Of a stretch of DNA of 64,000 bases, positions 28,989 through 38,611 are shown piece after piece. The stretch spans positions 1 through 64,000 of the forward strand of contig NZ_JACIDH010000010.1 of the NCBI RefSeq assembly GCF_014196255.1, written 5' to 3'. A program made the position numbers and the translations under genes. Origin of the DNA: Sphingomonas pseudosanguinis. GTDB lineage: Bacteria > Pseudomonadota > Alphaproteobacteria > Sphingomonadales > Sphingomonadaceae. The notes beneath the pieces were generated by a model that worked only from the letters and a program-made list of their open reading frames with translations, was not told where the DNA came from and made no database searches. Position 1 is the stretch's first letter. Each line of letters begins with the position of its first letter.

Positions 28989-30911
28989 ATGAGCGTCGCA
29001 CCCACCGGAATCGCGACGACCGCCTCCGAGGACCAGCATCAGCAACATCATCAGAACGGTATCGCCCGGCTCGCGCTGGGCGCGATCGGGGTCGTGTTCG
29101 GCGATATCGGCACCAGCCCGATCTACGCCTTTCGCGAAACCTTCGCCAATCCGCACCATCCCCTGCCGCTCGACACCGCGCATATCCTGGGCGTCGTCAG
29201 CCTGATCTTCTGGTCGATGATGATCGTGGTGTCGGTCAAATATGTCGCGATCATCATGCGCGCCGACAATAAGGGCGAGGGGGGCAGCTTGGCCCTGCTG
29301 GCGCTGGTGTCGGGGCAGACCAAGACGCGGCGCTGGTCGCGGGGTATCATCCTGCTGGGCGTGTTCGCCACCGCGCTCTTCTACGGCGACAGCATGATCA
29401 CGCCCGCCGTCACCGTGCTCAGCGCGGTGGAGGGCTTGGCCGTCGCGGCGCCCGCCTTTGGCAGTTTCGTGCTGCCGATCGCGATCACGATCCTGATCAT
29501 CCTGTTCAAGATCCAGCGATCGGGCACCGAGCGCGTCGGGTTGCTGTTCGGTCCGATCATGCTCCTGTATTTCGGCACCATCGCGGTCTTGGGCGTCATC
29601 AGCTTCGTCGAGACGCCGGGCATCCTGCGCGCGCTGTCGCCGCATTATGCGGTCCAGTTCTTCTTCATCGATCCGGTACGCGGCTTTCTGGCGCTCGGCT
29701 CGGTGGTGCTGGCGGTGACGGGGGCGGAGGCGCTCTACGCCGATATGGGGCATTTCGGGCGGCGGCCGATCGGGCTGTCCTGGCTGTGCTTCGTGCTGCC
29801 CGCGTTGATGCTCAATTACATGGGGCAGGGGGCACTGCTGTTCCGCGAAGGGGCCGCCGCGCTCGAAAGCCCCTTCTACATGCTGGCGCCCGAGGGGTTG
29901 CAGCTGCCGCTCGTCATCCTGGCGACGGCGGCGGCGGTCATCGCCAGCCAGGCGGTCATCACCGGTGCCTTCTCGGTCACGCAACAGGCGATCCAGCTGG
30001 GCTTCATGCCGCGCCTGCGCATTGAGCATACCTCGGCGGCGACCGCCGGACAGATCTACATCCCGCTCATCAACTGGATGTTGATGGTGATGGTGATCCT
30101 GCTGGTGCTGTTCTTCCGCTCCTCGTCCAACCTGACCTCGGCCTACGGGATCGCGGTGACGGGGGCGATGCTGATCGACACCTGTCTGCTCGGCGTGGCG
30201 CTGACCCGTTTGTGGAAATGGCCGACCTTCGCTGCCGTGCCGCTCCTGGGGCTCTTTTTCCTGGTCGACGGGGCCTATTTCCTCGCCAATCTGACCAAGG
30301 TGCCGGCCGGCGGCTGGTTCCCGCTGCTGGTCGGGTTCATCATCTTCACCTTCCTCACCACCTGGTCGACGGGGCGCAAGCTGATGATCCAGCGGCTGCG
30401 TGAGGGGACGATGCCGATCCACATCTTCATCGAATCGGCCTCCAACGCCGCCAGCCGCGTGTCGGGCACGGCGATCTTCATGACCTCCTCGCCTGACGGC
30501 GTGCCGCATGCGCTGCTCCACAACCTCAAGCACAACAAGGTGCTGCACGAGCGGATCATCCTGCTGACCGTCAAGATCATGAGCCAGCCCTATTGGCCCG
30601 ATGCGGAGCGCGCCAAGCTCGACGATCTGGGCCATGGCTTCCACCGCCTGATCCTGCGCTTCGGCTTCATGGAGGAGGCGGACGTCCCGGCGGCGCTCAA
30701 GCGGGTCGAGATGGACGGCGGCGCGTTCAAGATGATGGACACCAGCTTCTTCCTGTCGCGCCAGACGCTGCTCGCGGCCGAGCGGCCCGGCATGTCGCTA
30801 TGGCGGGAAAAGCTGTTCTCCTGGATGCTGCGCAACGCCGAAAGCGCGATGGAATTCTTCCGCCTGCCGACCAACCGTGTGGTCGAGTTGGGCAGTCAGG
30901 TGGAAATCTGA
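28989..30911 (+). CDS. kup: Low-affinity potassium transporter Kup
   Basis: 640 residues, an APC-superfamily K+/H+ symporter of the inner membrane. The family start [20 protein letters not shown] lies at about residues 31-50, then about 12 hydrophobic helices, conserved [17 protein letters not shown] and [11 protein letters not shown], and a cytoplasmic C-terminal domain of about 170 residues. ATG 28989 lacks a clear ribosome site, so a somewhat earlier start cannot be excluded. Longer upstream frames lie antisense to ilvA. The next gene starts 17 bp downstream and may be co-transcribed. Confidence 0.94.
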   Translation: MSVAPTGIATTASEDQHQQHHQNGIARLALGAIGVVFGDIGTSPIYAFRETFANPHHPLPLDTAHILGVVSLIFWSMMIVVSVKYVAIIMRADNKGEGGSLALLALVSGQTKTRRWSRGIILLGVFATALFYGDSMITPAVTVLSAVEGLAVAAPAFGSFVLPIAITILIILFKIQRSGTERVGLLFGPIMLLYFGTIAVLGVISFVETPGILRALSPHYAVQFFFIDPVRGFLALGSVVLAVTGAEALYADMGHFGRRPIGLSWLCFVLPALMLNYMGQGALLFREGAAALESPFYMLAPEGLQLPLVILATAAAVIASQAVITGAFSVTQQAIQLGFMPRLRIEHTSAATAGQIYIPLINWMLMVMVILLVLFFRSSSNLTSAYGIAVTGAMLIDTCLLGVALTRLWKWPTFAAVPLLGLFFLVDGAYFLANLTKVPAGGWFPLLVGFIIFTFLTTWSTGRKLMIQRLREGTMPIHIFIESASNAASRVSGTAIFMTSSPDGVPHALLHNLKHNKVLHERIILLTVKIMSQPYWPDAERAKLDDLGHGFHRLILRFGFMEEADVPAALKRVEMDGGAFKMMDTSFFLSRQTLLAAERPGMSLWREKLFSWMLRNAESAMEFFRLPTNRVVELGSQVEI

Positions 30912-30928
30912 CCGCGCCAATCGCCCCC

Positions 30929-31432
30929 ATGCCGGCCCCGATCATCGTCACCGCCCTGTTCGGCCGCGCCGATCAGGGTTGGTTCGATGGCCTGCGTCGC
31001 CAGCATTTCCCGCCCGAGCGCAATGTGCTCGACGCGCATTGCACGCTGTTCCATCACCTGCCGCCCAGCGTAGAGGCGGAGTTGAAGCACCGGCTGAACG
31101 GCATGACGCGCGGCGTGCGTGCGCCGGAGACAAAGGCGGCCGGGCTGATGTCGCTGGGCCGGGGTGTGGCCATCCGGATCGAATCGCCGGGGCTCGTCGC
31201 GATCCGACGCGAACTGGTCGACGCCTTTGCCGGCATGCTCGCCCCGCAGGATGCGGGCGGCTGGCGGCCGCATGTCACCATCCAGAACAAGGTGACCCCC
31301 GCCACCGCCAAGCTGCTGCTCCAGCAGATGGAGCGGGATTTTCGGGCGCGTCCGGTCGAACTGATCGGCCTGGGCGCCTGGTGGTATCGCGGCGGACCCT
31401 GGGAAATGATTTCTCGTCATTTGTTCGCTTGA
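30929..31432 (+). CDS. 2H phosphoesterase / 2'-5' RNA ligase family protein
   Basis: 167 residues. The two HxT motifs that define the 2H phosphoesterase fold are present: HCTLFHHLP (about residue 37) and HVTIQNKV (about residue 110). Such proteins act on cyclic phosphates or RNA ends, but the substrate is unknown. The start at 30929 is close behind the kup stop, with no strong ribosome site of its own, suggesting read-through coupling. tRNA-Met follows 56 bp later. Confidence 0.85.
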   Translation: MPAPIIVTALFGRADQGWFDGLRRQHFPPERNVLDAHCTLFHHLPPSVEAELKHRLNGMTRGVRAPETKAAGLMSLGRGVAIRIESPGLVAIRRELVDAFAGMLAPQDAGGWRPHVTIQNKVTPATAKLLLQQMERDFRARPVELIGLGAWWYRGGPWEMISRHLFA

Positions 31433-31488
31433 CGCCCGAAAAACCCCTGTCTATAGGCGCGCCTCCACCGGGTGGAACGCCACGGCAT

Positions 31489-31565
31489 GGCGAAGTAGCT
31501 CAGCTGGTTAGAGCAGCGGAATCATAATCCGCGTGTCGGGGGTTCAAGTCCCTCCTTCGCTACCA
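31489..31565 (+). tRNA. tRNA-Met (CAT anticodon, elongator)
   Basis: A 77-nt cloverleaf with encoded CCA. Acceptor GGCGAAG pairs with CTTCGCT (G-U at 1-72). The D arm is TAGCTCAGCTGGTTAGAGCA, the anticodon stem GCGGA-ATCATAA-TCCGC carries CAT, and the T arm has GGTTCAAGTCC. The body matches alphaproteobacterial elongator tRNA-Met rather than initiator or the lysidine-type tRNA-Ile. Confidence 0.95.
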
Positions 31566-31915
31566 CCCGGTGTATTTTCTCTGAAATCGATAGAGACGGC
31601 TCGATACGGACAAGATGTCTCGCGCGTCCGTTCATGGTGTCGATGTGCCTTGTCCTCATCAGGACGGCTGCTTCCCAATCATCGCTTGCAAGGCTTGCCT
31701 TTGATGATCACGGCATCCTGAATTGATAGCATGTCGCCGACGAATGGGTAGTTATGCGATCTCGACCCAGAGCAGCAAACTTCATCCCATATGGTCGGAA
31801 CAAATAGTATAAAATACGATTTGGTCGTCGAAATGGCCGCCATGACTTTAACGCTTCCTTTGCGATCGTGCCGTAGGCTGTCCTTCGAAGGGCCATTGGA
31901 GGCAGGGTTCGACCG
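31566..31915. other. Intergenic region after tRNA-Met
   Basis: 350 bp without a supported gene. GC is lower in the middle. No integrase, attachment-site duplication or repeat family is present. It presumably contains the promoter of the diguanylate cyclase. Confidence 0.4.
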
Positions 31916-33106
31916 GTGAGCGTTGCTGTCTATGCCCTGGCCCTCGATGCCTGCATGGCAATGCTGTTCATCATTGCCTATGCCGTGGTGTCGGTGTCGC
32001 AGGTTCGGGAGCGGGCGCCCCGATGGTTTCTCCTCGGCTACGCCCTGTGTTTCGTGACGACGATTTGCCAGTTGGTGAACCAGTTGAGCGTTCCCTCCAG
32101 CCTCGTCGCGCTGATCGGCTATGGCGCGTTTCTGGGAACCGTCATCGCGATCTGGGGCGGTATCGAGGTCATGGCCGGCCGCGCGTCGCCCCATCGGCAG
32201 GCAATGGCGATATGGGGCCTGGGCATGGTGTTGCGTCTTGGCCTGCTGGCCGGGACGCCGCGAAGCCTGGTTTACGAACTGCTCTTTCAACTGCCCTTCG
32301 CGTTCATGGCGGGGCGGTCGGCGATCGCGGTGCGGCATCTCGATCGGCGGGGGCCGATCGCTTCGCTCCTCCTGGGAATTTTTGCCCTCATCTGCGTGCA
32401 TTTCGCCGCCAAGCCATTTCTTGTCGTGTCGCTCGTCGCGCGCGTGCAGGATGCCATTCACACCTATATACTCGTGTCCTCCATCTCGACCGGTGTGCTG
32501 CTGGTCGCGGCGGGGCTGTTCCTGCTGCTGCTGGTGATCGAGAAGGCGCTTGAGGAGACGATCGTCGATGCGCAGACCGACACCCTGACCCGGCTCGCCA
32601 ATCGTCTTGCGCTGTCGCGGGTGGGCCCACGGCTATTGGCGCAGGCCGCTGCCACCGGTCGGCCGCTCTTTGCGATGGTCCTCGATCTCGATCACTTCAA
32701 ACGGATCAACGACACATGGGGCCATGCCACGGGCGACCGGGTGCTGATGGCATTTGCCGATGTGCTGCGGCGGCTGGTGCCGGCGGACACGCTTGCGGTC
32801 CGCATGGGGGGCGAGGAGTTCGCCTTGCTCCTGCCGCTGGATGTAGCGGACGACACGAAAGCGCAGGACACTGTGTCGCATCTGGCTGAGGCGATCCGTC
32901 AGGCCTTGCAGAGCGTCGCCGACCATGGCCTGCCGGCCGTTACGGTCAGCAGCGGCATCGCGCGTTACGTGCCGGGGGAGACGCTGGATGCGCTGCTGGG
33001 GCGAGCGGATACACTGGCTTATCGGGCAAAACAGGATGGGCGTGATCGTTCCTGCAGCGACCGTGACGATGCGCTCCACCGACAACCGTTGACGCGCGCG
33101 GCCTGA
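31916..33106 (+). CDS. Membrane-bound GGDEF diguanylate cyclase
   Basis: 396 residues. About six hydrophobic helices fill residues 5-208. A GGDEF domain follows, with TDTLTRLANR, DLDHFKRINDTWGH and the active-site GGEEF at 298-302. It is thus expected to make c-di-GMP from two GTP. No RxxD inhibitory site is placed correctly before GGEEF. GTG 31916 is supported by GGAGGCAGGG just upstream. It is monocistronic and convergent with the formate-dehydrogenase-like operon. Confidence 0.9.
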   Translation: MSVAVYALALDACMAMLFIIAYAVVSVSQVRERAPRWFLLGYALCFVTTICQLVNQLSVPSSLVALIGYGAFLGTVIAIWGGIEVMAGRASPHRQAMAIWGLGMVLRLGLLAGTPRSLVYELLFQLPFAFMAGRSAIAVRHLDRRGPIASLLLGIFALICVHFAAKPFLVVSLVARVQDAIHTYILVSSISTGVLLVAAGLFLLLLVIEKALEETIVDAQTDTLTRLANRLALSRVGPRLLAQAAATGRPLFAMVLDLDHFKRINDTWGHATGDRVLMAFADVLRRLVPADTLAVRMGGEEFALLLPLDVADDTKAQDTVSHLAEAIRQALQSVADHGLPAVTVSSGIARYVPGETLDALLGRADTLAYRAKQDGRDRSCSDRDDALHRQPLTRAA

Positions 33107-33133
33107 CGCCGCCTTTCGCGACGAGGGAACGCG

Positions 33134-33940
33134 TCAGGCAAAACGTCCATGCGGGTCATGCGCGACCAGCATTGCGTCGGGGCGTGCGAGTGCGATCAGG
33201 GTCAGACCATGCGCGCGGGCGTGGTCGATCGCCAGACTCGTCGGCGCGGAGATGCCCACCAGCAGTCCGACCCCGACCACCAGCGCCTTGTCGACCATCT
33301 CATAGCTGATCCGCGAGGTGACGAGGATGAAGTCCACCGCCATGTCCGGCCGGCGCGCCAAGGTGCCGACCAGCTTGTCGAGCGCATTGTGCCGGCCGAC
33401 ATCCTCGGCGCTGGCCACGATGTCGCCGCTCGGGGCACAGGCGACGGCGGCATGGACCGCCCCGGTTTCAGCATTGAGCGGCTGATGCGCGCGCAGGTCC
33501 CGTAGCACCGCGAACAGGGTTTCGGCCGTGGCGCGGGGTGCCGGGGGGCGGATGGCGACCGGGCGGTCGATCTGCTCCAGGCCCGACAGGCCGCATAGTC
33601 CGCAGCTGGTGTCGCTGGTCCGGTGGCGTACCCGGTCGCGGATACGGCCACGCACCCGCTCGGCCAGCACGATGCGGACGATCCATCCCGCCTCGGCGGC
33701 GAAGGGTTCGATGTCGATGATGTCGTCCGCCCGGTCGATCAGCCGCTCGGTCAGCAGGAAGCCGGTGGCGAAATCCTCCAGCCGTTCGGGCGTCATCATC
33801 ATGACGGCATAGCCGAACCCGTCCACCTCGATCGCTACCGGACATTCGACCGCGACCATGCGCTCGATCTCGTCCCGCCCACCGTCCGGTGTCATGCGGC
33901 CGAGCGTCAGCAGCCGCGCCGGCGCGTGCAAGACGCTCAC
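33134..33940 (-). CDS. fdhD: Formate dehydrogenase accessory sulfurtransferase FdhD
   Basis: 268 residues. FdhD passes sulfur from IscS to the bis-MGD cofactor, needed for active formate dehydrogenase. The sulfur-carrying Cys pair is C113-G-L-C116. Family segments VEVD-like (CPVAIEVDGFGYAVMM), EDFATGFL, EDVGRHNALDKL and TSRISYEMVDKA are intact. The likely start is GTG at 33940; an internal ATG at 33895 has no ribosome site. It is the third gene after the YdeP-like enzyme and mobA. Confidence 0.93.
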   Translation of the reverse strand: MSVLHAPARLLTLGRMTPDGGRDEIERMVAVECPVAIEVDGFGYAVMMMTPERLEDFATGFLLTERLIDRADDIIDIEPFAAEAGWIVRIVLAERVRGRIRDRVRHRTSDTSCGLCGLSGLEQIDRPVAIRPPAPRATAETLFAVLRDLRAHQPLNAETGAVHAAVACAPSGDIVASAEDVGRHNALDKLVGTLARRPDMAVDFILVTSRISYEMVDKALVVGVGLLVGISAPTSLAIDHARAHGLTLIALARPDAMLVAHDPHGRFA

Positions 33941-33947
33941 GACAGGC

Positions 33948-34454
33948 TCACAGGGCGGCGAGATCGGCGGGGGTGTTCACATTGGCGATCGGATGCGGAG
34001 AGGCGATGGGAATGGCCCCAATCGCGCGCGCCCAGCCGCGCATCGACCGGTCATGGCCGAGCGACAGATGCGCCATCAGATGCGCACCCAGTGCGGCGGG
34101 CCACAGGCCCAGCACGGGCGCATCCGCGCAATAGCTGGGTTCACGTCGCATCAGCGCCTCGATCAATCCGTCGGGCAACCGGGGCATGTCGCACCCGATG
34201 GTCAGCACACAGCGAAAGCCGTGCGCGGCGGCATAGTCCAGCGCGCCCGCGATCCCGCCCAACGGTCCCAGGCCCGGCTCGGGCTGATCGGGGATACCGT
34301 CCGCGCCGCCGACCTGGATCGCCTCCGCGCAATAGGGGCGGATCGCCGCGCGCGCATGCGATGCCAGGCTGTCCCCGCCCAGCATCGCAAAGGCCTTGTT
34401 CGACCCGAACCGGGAGGATCGCCCCCCGGTCAATACGGCACCCAATATACTCAT
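33948..34454 (-). CDS. mobA: Molybdenum cofactor guanylyltransferase
   Basis: A 168-residue NTP-transferase fold enzyme that links GMP to molybdopterin to make the MGD cofactor. The N-terminal nucleotide loop LTGGRSSRFGSNKA and the metal-site IGCDMPRL are present, as is the C-terminal NVNTPADL. It overlaps the upstream molybdoenzyme stop by ATGA, so cofactor supply is translationally linked to the apoenzyme. It is slightly shorter than the typical 190-200 residues. Confidence 0.9.
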   Translation of the reverse strand: MSILGAVLTGGRSSRFGSNKAFAMLGGDSLASHARAAIRPYCAEAIQVGGADGIPDQPEPGLGPLGGIAGALDYAAAHGFRCVLTIGCDMPRLPDGLIEALMRREPSYCADAPVLGLWPAALGAHLMAHLSLGHDRSMRGWARAIGAIPIASPHPIANVNTPADLAAL

Positions 34455-36739
34455 GCCGGAATGCGCACCTTCACCGGCACCGACTTGCCCGCCGGCACAT
34501 GGCTTTCCAGCGCATGATGCTCCAGCGGGATCAGGTAGTTGAGCTCGGGATAATAGCCGCCGATGCAGCCTTCGGGGATGTTGTATTCGACGACGCGCAA
34601 GTCCTCGACCACGCGCTCCTCGCCATCGCCCGCATCGCTTTCCAGCGCGATCGTCTGGCCGTCGGTGAGGCCCAGCCTGGCGATGTCGGCCTTGTTCATC
34701 ATCGCCACCATCCGCGTGCCGCTGATCCCCCGGAAGCGATCGTCATAGCCATAGATGGTCGTGTTGAACTGGTCGTTCGAGCGCAGCGTGATCAGGCGCA
34801 TCCGCCCCTCGGCTGGTTCGATGCCCGAGGCGTCCATGGCGCGCGGCACGTTGAATTCCGCCTTGCCACTCTCGGTTTCCCATTGGCGGTGGGATGCCGG
34901 ATTGCCCTTCCAGAAGCCGCCCGGCTCGAACAGCCGTTCGTTGAAGTTGGCGAACTTGTCCGGATAGACATTCTCGATCGCGGTGCGGACCAGGCCGTAA
35001 TCGCCGACCCATTCGTCCCACGGCACATTGGGGTTGGGCTCCAGCACCGCCTTGGCGATGCCCGCCACGATCGCGGGTTCGGACAGCAGGGTGTCGGCGG
35101 CGGGCGTCGCCTTGCCGACCGAGCCATAGATATGGCTGAACGAATCCTCCATCGACACCGCCTGACGGCCCCCCGCCTGCATGTCCGTTTCCAACCGACC
35201 GAGGCAGGGGAGGATATAGCTCTCTTCGCCGGGTACCAGATGGCTCTTGTTGAGCTTGGTCGCGATATGGACGGTGATGGGCAGTTTCGCCCAAGCGGCC
35301 TTCATCTTGGCATGTTCGGGCGTGGCGCGCAGGAAGTTGCCGCCGAGCTGGACGAAGCCCTGTGCCGTCCCGGCGATGATCTGGCGGCACGCCTCGACCG
35401 TGTCCCAGCCGTCCTCGGTCGGCGGCTCGAACTCGAACAATTCCTTCAGCCGCTCGACGGGGGCGAGTTCGGTCTTTTCGGTGATGCCGACGGTGCGCTG
35501 GCCCTGCACGTTGCTGTGCCCGCGCACCGGCCCCGGCCCCGCACCCTCGCGCCCGATATTGCCGCGCAGCAGGAGCAGGTTGACGATCATGTGCAGCGCG
35601 TCGATGCCATAGCGGTGCTGGGTAATGCCCATGCCGTAGACCGCGATGACGCGTTCGGACTGCATATAAACGCGCGCCGCCTGCTCGATCGCGTCGCGGG
35701 TCAGCCCCGAGTCGCGGATGATCTCGCTCCATGCGGCATTGCGGCAGTAATTGGCGAAATCCTCAAACCGCGTCGTGTGCTGCTCGATGAAATGATGGTC
35801 GAGGATGCGGCTAGTGCCCTTGGCCACCGCGCGGTCATCTTCCTCGATCACCAGCTTGCAGATGCCGGTCAGCGCGGCGATGTCGCCGCCCGCCTTGACC
35901 TGATGATATTGGCTGGAGATGTCGGTCGAACTGCCGGTCAGCATCTGCACCGGGTTCTGCGGCGAGGCGAAACGCTCCCAGCCGCGCTCGCGAAGCGGGT
36001 TGAAGGTCACGATCTCCACCCCGCGCTTGGCGCACGCTTGGAGGTTGTGGAGCATACGCGGCGCGTTGGTCGCGACATTCTGCCCGAAGGAAAAGATCGC
36101 GTCGCACTTGTCGTAATCTTCCATCTGGATCGTCGCGACGGGCGAGCCGATGGCGGACTTCAGGCCGACCGAGGTCGTCTCGTGACACATGTTCGAGCTG
36201 TCGGGCAGGTTCTGCTGCCCCCAGAGCCGCGCGAACAGCGAATACATGAACGAGGTCTCGAGGCTGGCCCGGCCCGAGGCGTAGAGCACGACCTTGGTCG
36301 GATCACAGCTTTTCAGCTTGGCGCCGATCGCCGCGAATGCCTCGTCCCAGCTGACCGCGACATATTTGTCCGACGCGCGGTCATAGCGCATCGGATGGGT
36401 CAGGCGACCCGCCTGTTCCAGGTCATGGTCGGGCCAGGCTTCCAGTTCGGTGACGCTGTGCTTGGCGAAGAAGTCCGGCGTGACGCGAAGCGAGCTGAGT
36501 TCCCAGGCGGTCGCCTTGGCCCCGTTCTCGCAAAACTCGGCGATATGCGGCTTGGCCGGCTTGCCCCAGGCACAGCTGACGCACATGACGCCGCCGGGTT
36601 TGTTCTGGCGCCGCAGCGTGTCGAGCGTATCCGGCCCCAGTCCCTCCTTGGGAAGGACCTTGGCCATGCCCTTCATCGAACCCCAGCCGCCGGCCGGGGC
36701 CGTGTAATCGGTGATCTTCACATCGTCTTCGTCACGCAT
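34451..36739 (-). CDS. FdhF/YdeP-family molybdopterin oxidoreductase
   Basis: 762 residues. A formate-dehydrogenase-alpha-like enzyme of the YdeP branch. The N-terminal iron-sulfur cluster region has MCVSCAW and FCENGAKATAWE. The likely Mo-ligand Cys lies in SSNMCHETTSVGL in place of selenocysteine. MGD-binding segments (SFGQNVATNAPRML, GRLETDMQAGG, SNDQFNTTIYGYDDRF) continue to the C-terminus. ATG 36739 has GGTGGAGG 8 nt upstream; a GTG 15 nt earlier lies inside that ribosome site. mobA and fdhD follow and overlap, supporting a formate-dehydrogenase role, though YdeP-type substrates are poorly known. No electron-transfer subunit is adjacent. Confidence 0.88.
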   Translation of the reverse strand: MRDEDDVKITDYTAPAGGWGSMKGMAKVLPKEGLGPDTLDTLRRQNKPGGVMCVSCAWGKPAKPHIAEFCENGAKATAWELSSLRVTPDFFAKHSVTELEAWPDHDLEQAGRLTHPMRYDRASDKYVAVSWDEAFAAIGAKLKSCDPTKVVLYASGRASLETSFMYSLFARLWGQQNLPDSSNMCHETTSVGLKSAIGSPVATIQMEDYDKCDAIFSFGQNVATNAPRMLHNLQACAKRGVEIVTFNPLRERGWERFASPQNPVQMLTGSSTDISSQYHQVKAGGDIAALTGICKLVIEEDDRAVAKGTSRILDHHFIEQHTTRFEDFANYCRNAAWSEIIRDSGLTRDAIEQAARVYMQSERVIAVYGMGITQHRYGIDALHMIVNLLLLRGNIGREGAGPGPVRGHSNVQGQRTVGITEKTELAPVERLKELFEFEPPTEDGWDTVEACRQIIAGTAQGFVQLGGNFLRATPEHAKMKAAWAKLPITVHIATKLNKSHLVPGEESYILPCLGRLETDMQAGGRQAVSMEDSFSHIYGSVGKATPAADTLLSEPAIVAGIAKAVLEPNPNVPWDEWVGDYGLVRTAIENVYPDKFANFNERLFEPGGFWKGNPASHRQWETESGKAEFNVPRAMDASGIEPAEGRMRLITLRSNDQFNTTIYGYDDRFRGISGTRMVAMMNKADIARLGLTDGQTIALESDAGDGEERVVEDLRVVEYNIPEGCIGGYYPELNYLIPLEHHALESHVPAGKSVPVKVRIPA

Positions 36740-36861
36740 CGGGCAAACCTCCACCTTGAACGGCTAACGAAGCAGGCGCGGATTGGCCGCATGAGAAGCG
36801 GTTCATTTTTGTCGCCGCTGCGACTATCTAGGGGCCAAACAGCGTTTCACAGGACGACGAC

Positions 36862-37830
36862 ATGACCACCCATTCCACCCGCATGCTCATCCTCGGTTCC
36901 GGCCCGGCGGGGCTGTCGGCCGCCATCTACGGCGCGCGCGCGGGGATGCAGCCGATCGTGGTGCAGGGGATTCAGCCCGGCGGCCAGCTGACCACGACGA
37001 CGGATGTCGAGAATTATCCCGGCTTCGCCGACGTCATCCAGGGTCCCTGGCTGATGGAGCAGATGCAGAAGCAGGCCGAGCATGTCGGCGCGCGGATGAT
37101 GTGGGACACGATCACGGAAGTGAACCTGACCAGCCGTCCGTTCCGCCTGATCGGTGACGGCGGCGATGTCTATGAGGGCGAGGTGCTGGTCATCGCGACG
37201 GGGGCGCAGGCCAAGTGGCTGGGCCTGGACAGCGAGGACGCGATGAAGGGCAAGGGCGTGTCGGCCTGCGCCACCTGCGACGGCTTCTTCTATCGCGGCA
37301 AGAAGGTCGCGGTGATCGGCGGCGGCAACACCGCGGTCGAGGAAGCGCTGTACCTGACCAACCATTCGGACGACGTGACGCTGATCCACCGTCGTGACAG
37401 CTTGCGTGCCGAGCGCATCCTGCAGGAGCGGCTGTTCGCGCACCCTAACGTCAAGATACTGTGGAACAAGGAAGTGCGCGAGTTCGTCGACGGCGGCGGC
37501 AATGCGGGCCTGGTCGCGCTCGATCTGGTCGATACGGTGACCGGCGAGCATAGCCGCCTGGATGTCGAGGGCGGCTTCGTCGCGATCGGCCATCACCCGG
37601 CGACCGAGCTGTTCCGGGGCCATCTGGAGCTGGATTCGGACGGCTATATCGCGGTCGAGACGGGTTCGACCCGGACCAGCGTGCCCGGCGTCTTCGCGTG
37701 CGGCGACGTGGCGGACAAGGTCTATCGCCAGGCGGTGACGGCGGCGGGCACCGGCTGCATGGCCGCACTCGACGCCGAGCGGTTCCTGGCGGCGGCCGAG
37801 TTCGAGGACATGGCCAAGGCGGCGGAATAA
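36862..37830 (+). CDS. trxB: Thioredoxin-disulfide reductase
   Basis: 322 residues. An FAD domain (GSGPAGLSAAIYGARAG), an NADPH domain (VIGGGNTAVEEALYL), the redox pair C136-A-T-C139 (SACATCDGFF) and the C-terminal GVFACGDVAD are all normal. It reduces thioredoxin with NADPH and would also feed DsbD. Monocistronic, divergent from the molybdoenzyme operon. Confidence 0.96.
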   Translation: MTTHSTRMLILGSGPAGLSAAIYGARAGMQPIVVQGIQPGGQLTTTTDVENYPGFADVIQGPWLMEQMQKQAEHVGARMMWDTITEVNLTSRPFRLIGDGGDVYEGEVLVIATGAQAKWLGLDSEDAMKGKGVSACATCDGFFYRGKKVAVIGGGNTAVEEALYLTNHSDDVTLIHRRDSLRAERILQERLFAHPNVKILWNKEVREFVDGGGNAGLVALDLVDTVTGEHSRLDVEGGFVAIGHHPATELFRGHLELDSDGYIAVETGSTRTSVPGVFACGDVADKVYRQAVTAAGTGCMAALDAERFLAAAEFEDMAKAAE

Positions 37831-37847
37831 TCCGTTCGTTTTTTAAA

Positions 37848-37952
37848 GCCCCTCTCCTTCAGGGGAAGGGTTGGGGTGGGGCCTATCCACCGGCGTTGCG
37901 CTTGCCGAACCGCCCCACCCCCGGCCCCTCCCCTGAAAAGAAGGGGAGAGGT
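37848..37952. repeat. Palindromic intergenic repeat, family C
   Basis: A second copy of the element seen at 26213. Arms are CCCCTCTCCTTCAGGGG and a complementary CCCCTCCCCTGAAAAGAAGGGG with an insertion, and GGGGTGGGGC / CGCCCCACCCC inner arms. It lies just after trxB. Confidence 0.75.
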
Positions 37953-37998
37953 TTGCGGCAAAGGATGTTGCTTAACACCCTGATTTAGATCGATTTGT

Positions 37999-38023
37999 GG
38001 ACCGGCCGGCGGGCCGTGGCGTT
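37999..38023 (+). promoter_or_regulatory. Candidate EcfG promoter for the 38055 gene
   Basis: GGACC-N16-CGTT, identical in both boxes and spacing to the site upstream of the lipoprotein at 9939. It lies 31 bp before the start codon. Confidence 0.5.
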
Positions 38024-38054
38024 GATCGGTGATCCATCACATCGGAGGATCATC

Positions 38055-38432
38055 ATGAACGCCAAATCCGCCAGCTGGGGCCTCGGCCTGTTTTCGCTCG
38101 CGCTCGGGGCGGCCGAGTTGTTCGCCGCGCGCCATATCGCCGATCGTCTGTCGGTTCCGGGCGGTGCGACCACCGTCAAGGCTTATGGCATGCGCGAGGT
38201 TGTCGCCGGGGTCGGCCTGGTCCAGGCACCGGCGCATTCGGCGCGGGTGTGGAACCGGGTGGTGGGGGACATGCTCGATCTGGGCACGCTGGCGGTCGCG
38301 GCGCGCCGGTCGTCACAGCGCAAGGCGGTGTGGGGCGCGATCGGCTTCGTCGCGGTGGCGACGGCGCTGGACCTGATCGTCGCGCGGTCGTTGGACAAGT
38401 CCACTGGCAAGACGCTCCCGGTCGGCGCTTGA
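38055..38432 (+). CDS. Small membrane protein, DUF4267-like
   Basis: 125 residues, with about three to four hydrophobic helices: LGLFSLALGAAELFAA, YGMREVVAGVGLV and VWGAIGFVAVATALDLIVA. The pattern resembles the membrane module often found before cyclase/dehydrase (SRPBCC) domains, but that domain is absent. ATG 38055 has GGAGG 6 nt upstream. Function is unknown; the EcfG-like promoter and neighbouring stress operon suggest a stress role. Confidence 0.8.
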   Translation: MNAKSASWGLGLFSLALGAAELFAARHIADRLSVPGGATTVKAYGMREVVAGVGLVQAPAHSARVWNRVVGDMLDLGTLAVAARRSSQRKAVWGAIGFVAVATALDLIVARSLDKSTGKTLPVGA

Positions 38433-38441
38433 TATGACGAC

Positions 38442-38465
38442 GCCCCGAGCCTGACGGTTCGGGGC
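38442..38465 (+). terminator. Possible terminator hairpin
   Basis: Stem GCCCCGA / TCGGGGC with a 10-nt loop, 10 bp after the stop. There is no clean T-run, so it is weak. Confidence 0.4.
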
Positions 38466-38473
38466 ATCTGCTT

Positions 38474-38600
38474 CCTCCCCGGTACGGGGAGGGGAACCGC
38501 CGCGAAGCGGTGGTGGAGGGGGGCTTGCCACAAGGGACGTCCTGTGCGGCAAGCCCCCTCCGTCAGGCCTTCGGCCTGCCACCTCCCCTTACAGGGGAGG
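38474..38600. repeat. Palindromic intergenic repeat, family A variant
   Basis: A two-arm inverted copy lying between the convergent 38055 gene and manganese catalase. Inner hairpins are of the CCGCGAAGCGG and AGGCCTTCGGCCT types. Confidence 0.8.
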
Positions 38601-38611
38601 AATGTTCCTCG

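Noticed and set aside
31489..31565. tRNA-Ile with lysidine-modified CAT anticodon
   Set aside because: The acceptor and anticodon-stem bodies match alphaproteobacterial elongator tRNA-Met, not the GGGCC-type tRNA-Ile2.
31566..31915. Genomic-island integration site after tRNA-Met
   Set aside because: No integrase, no repeat of the tRNA 3' end, and the following gene is an ordinary diguanylate cyclase.
33623..36865. A 1080-codon open frame opposite fdhD, mobA and the molybdoenzyme
   Set aside because: Arg/Ala/Gly/Asp-rich translation typical of the antisense of GC-rich genes. The three opposite-strand genes have clear motifs and overlaps.
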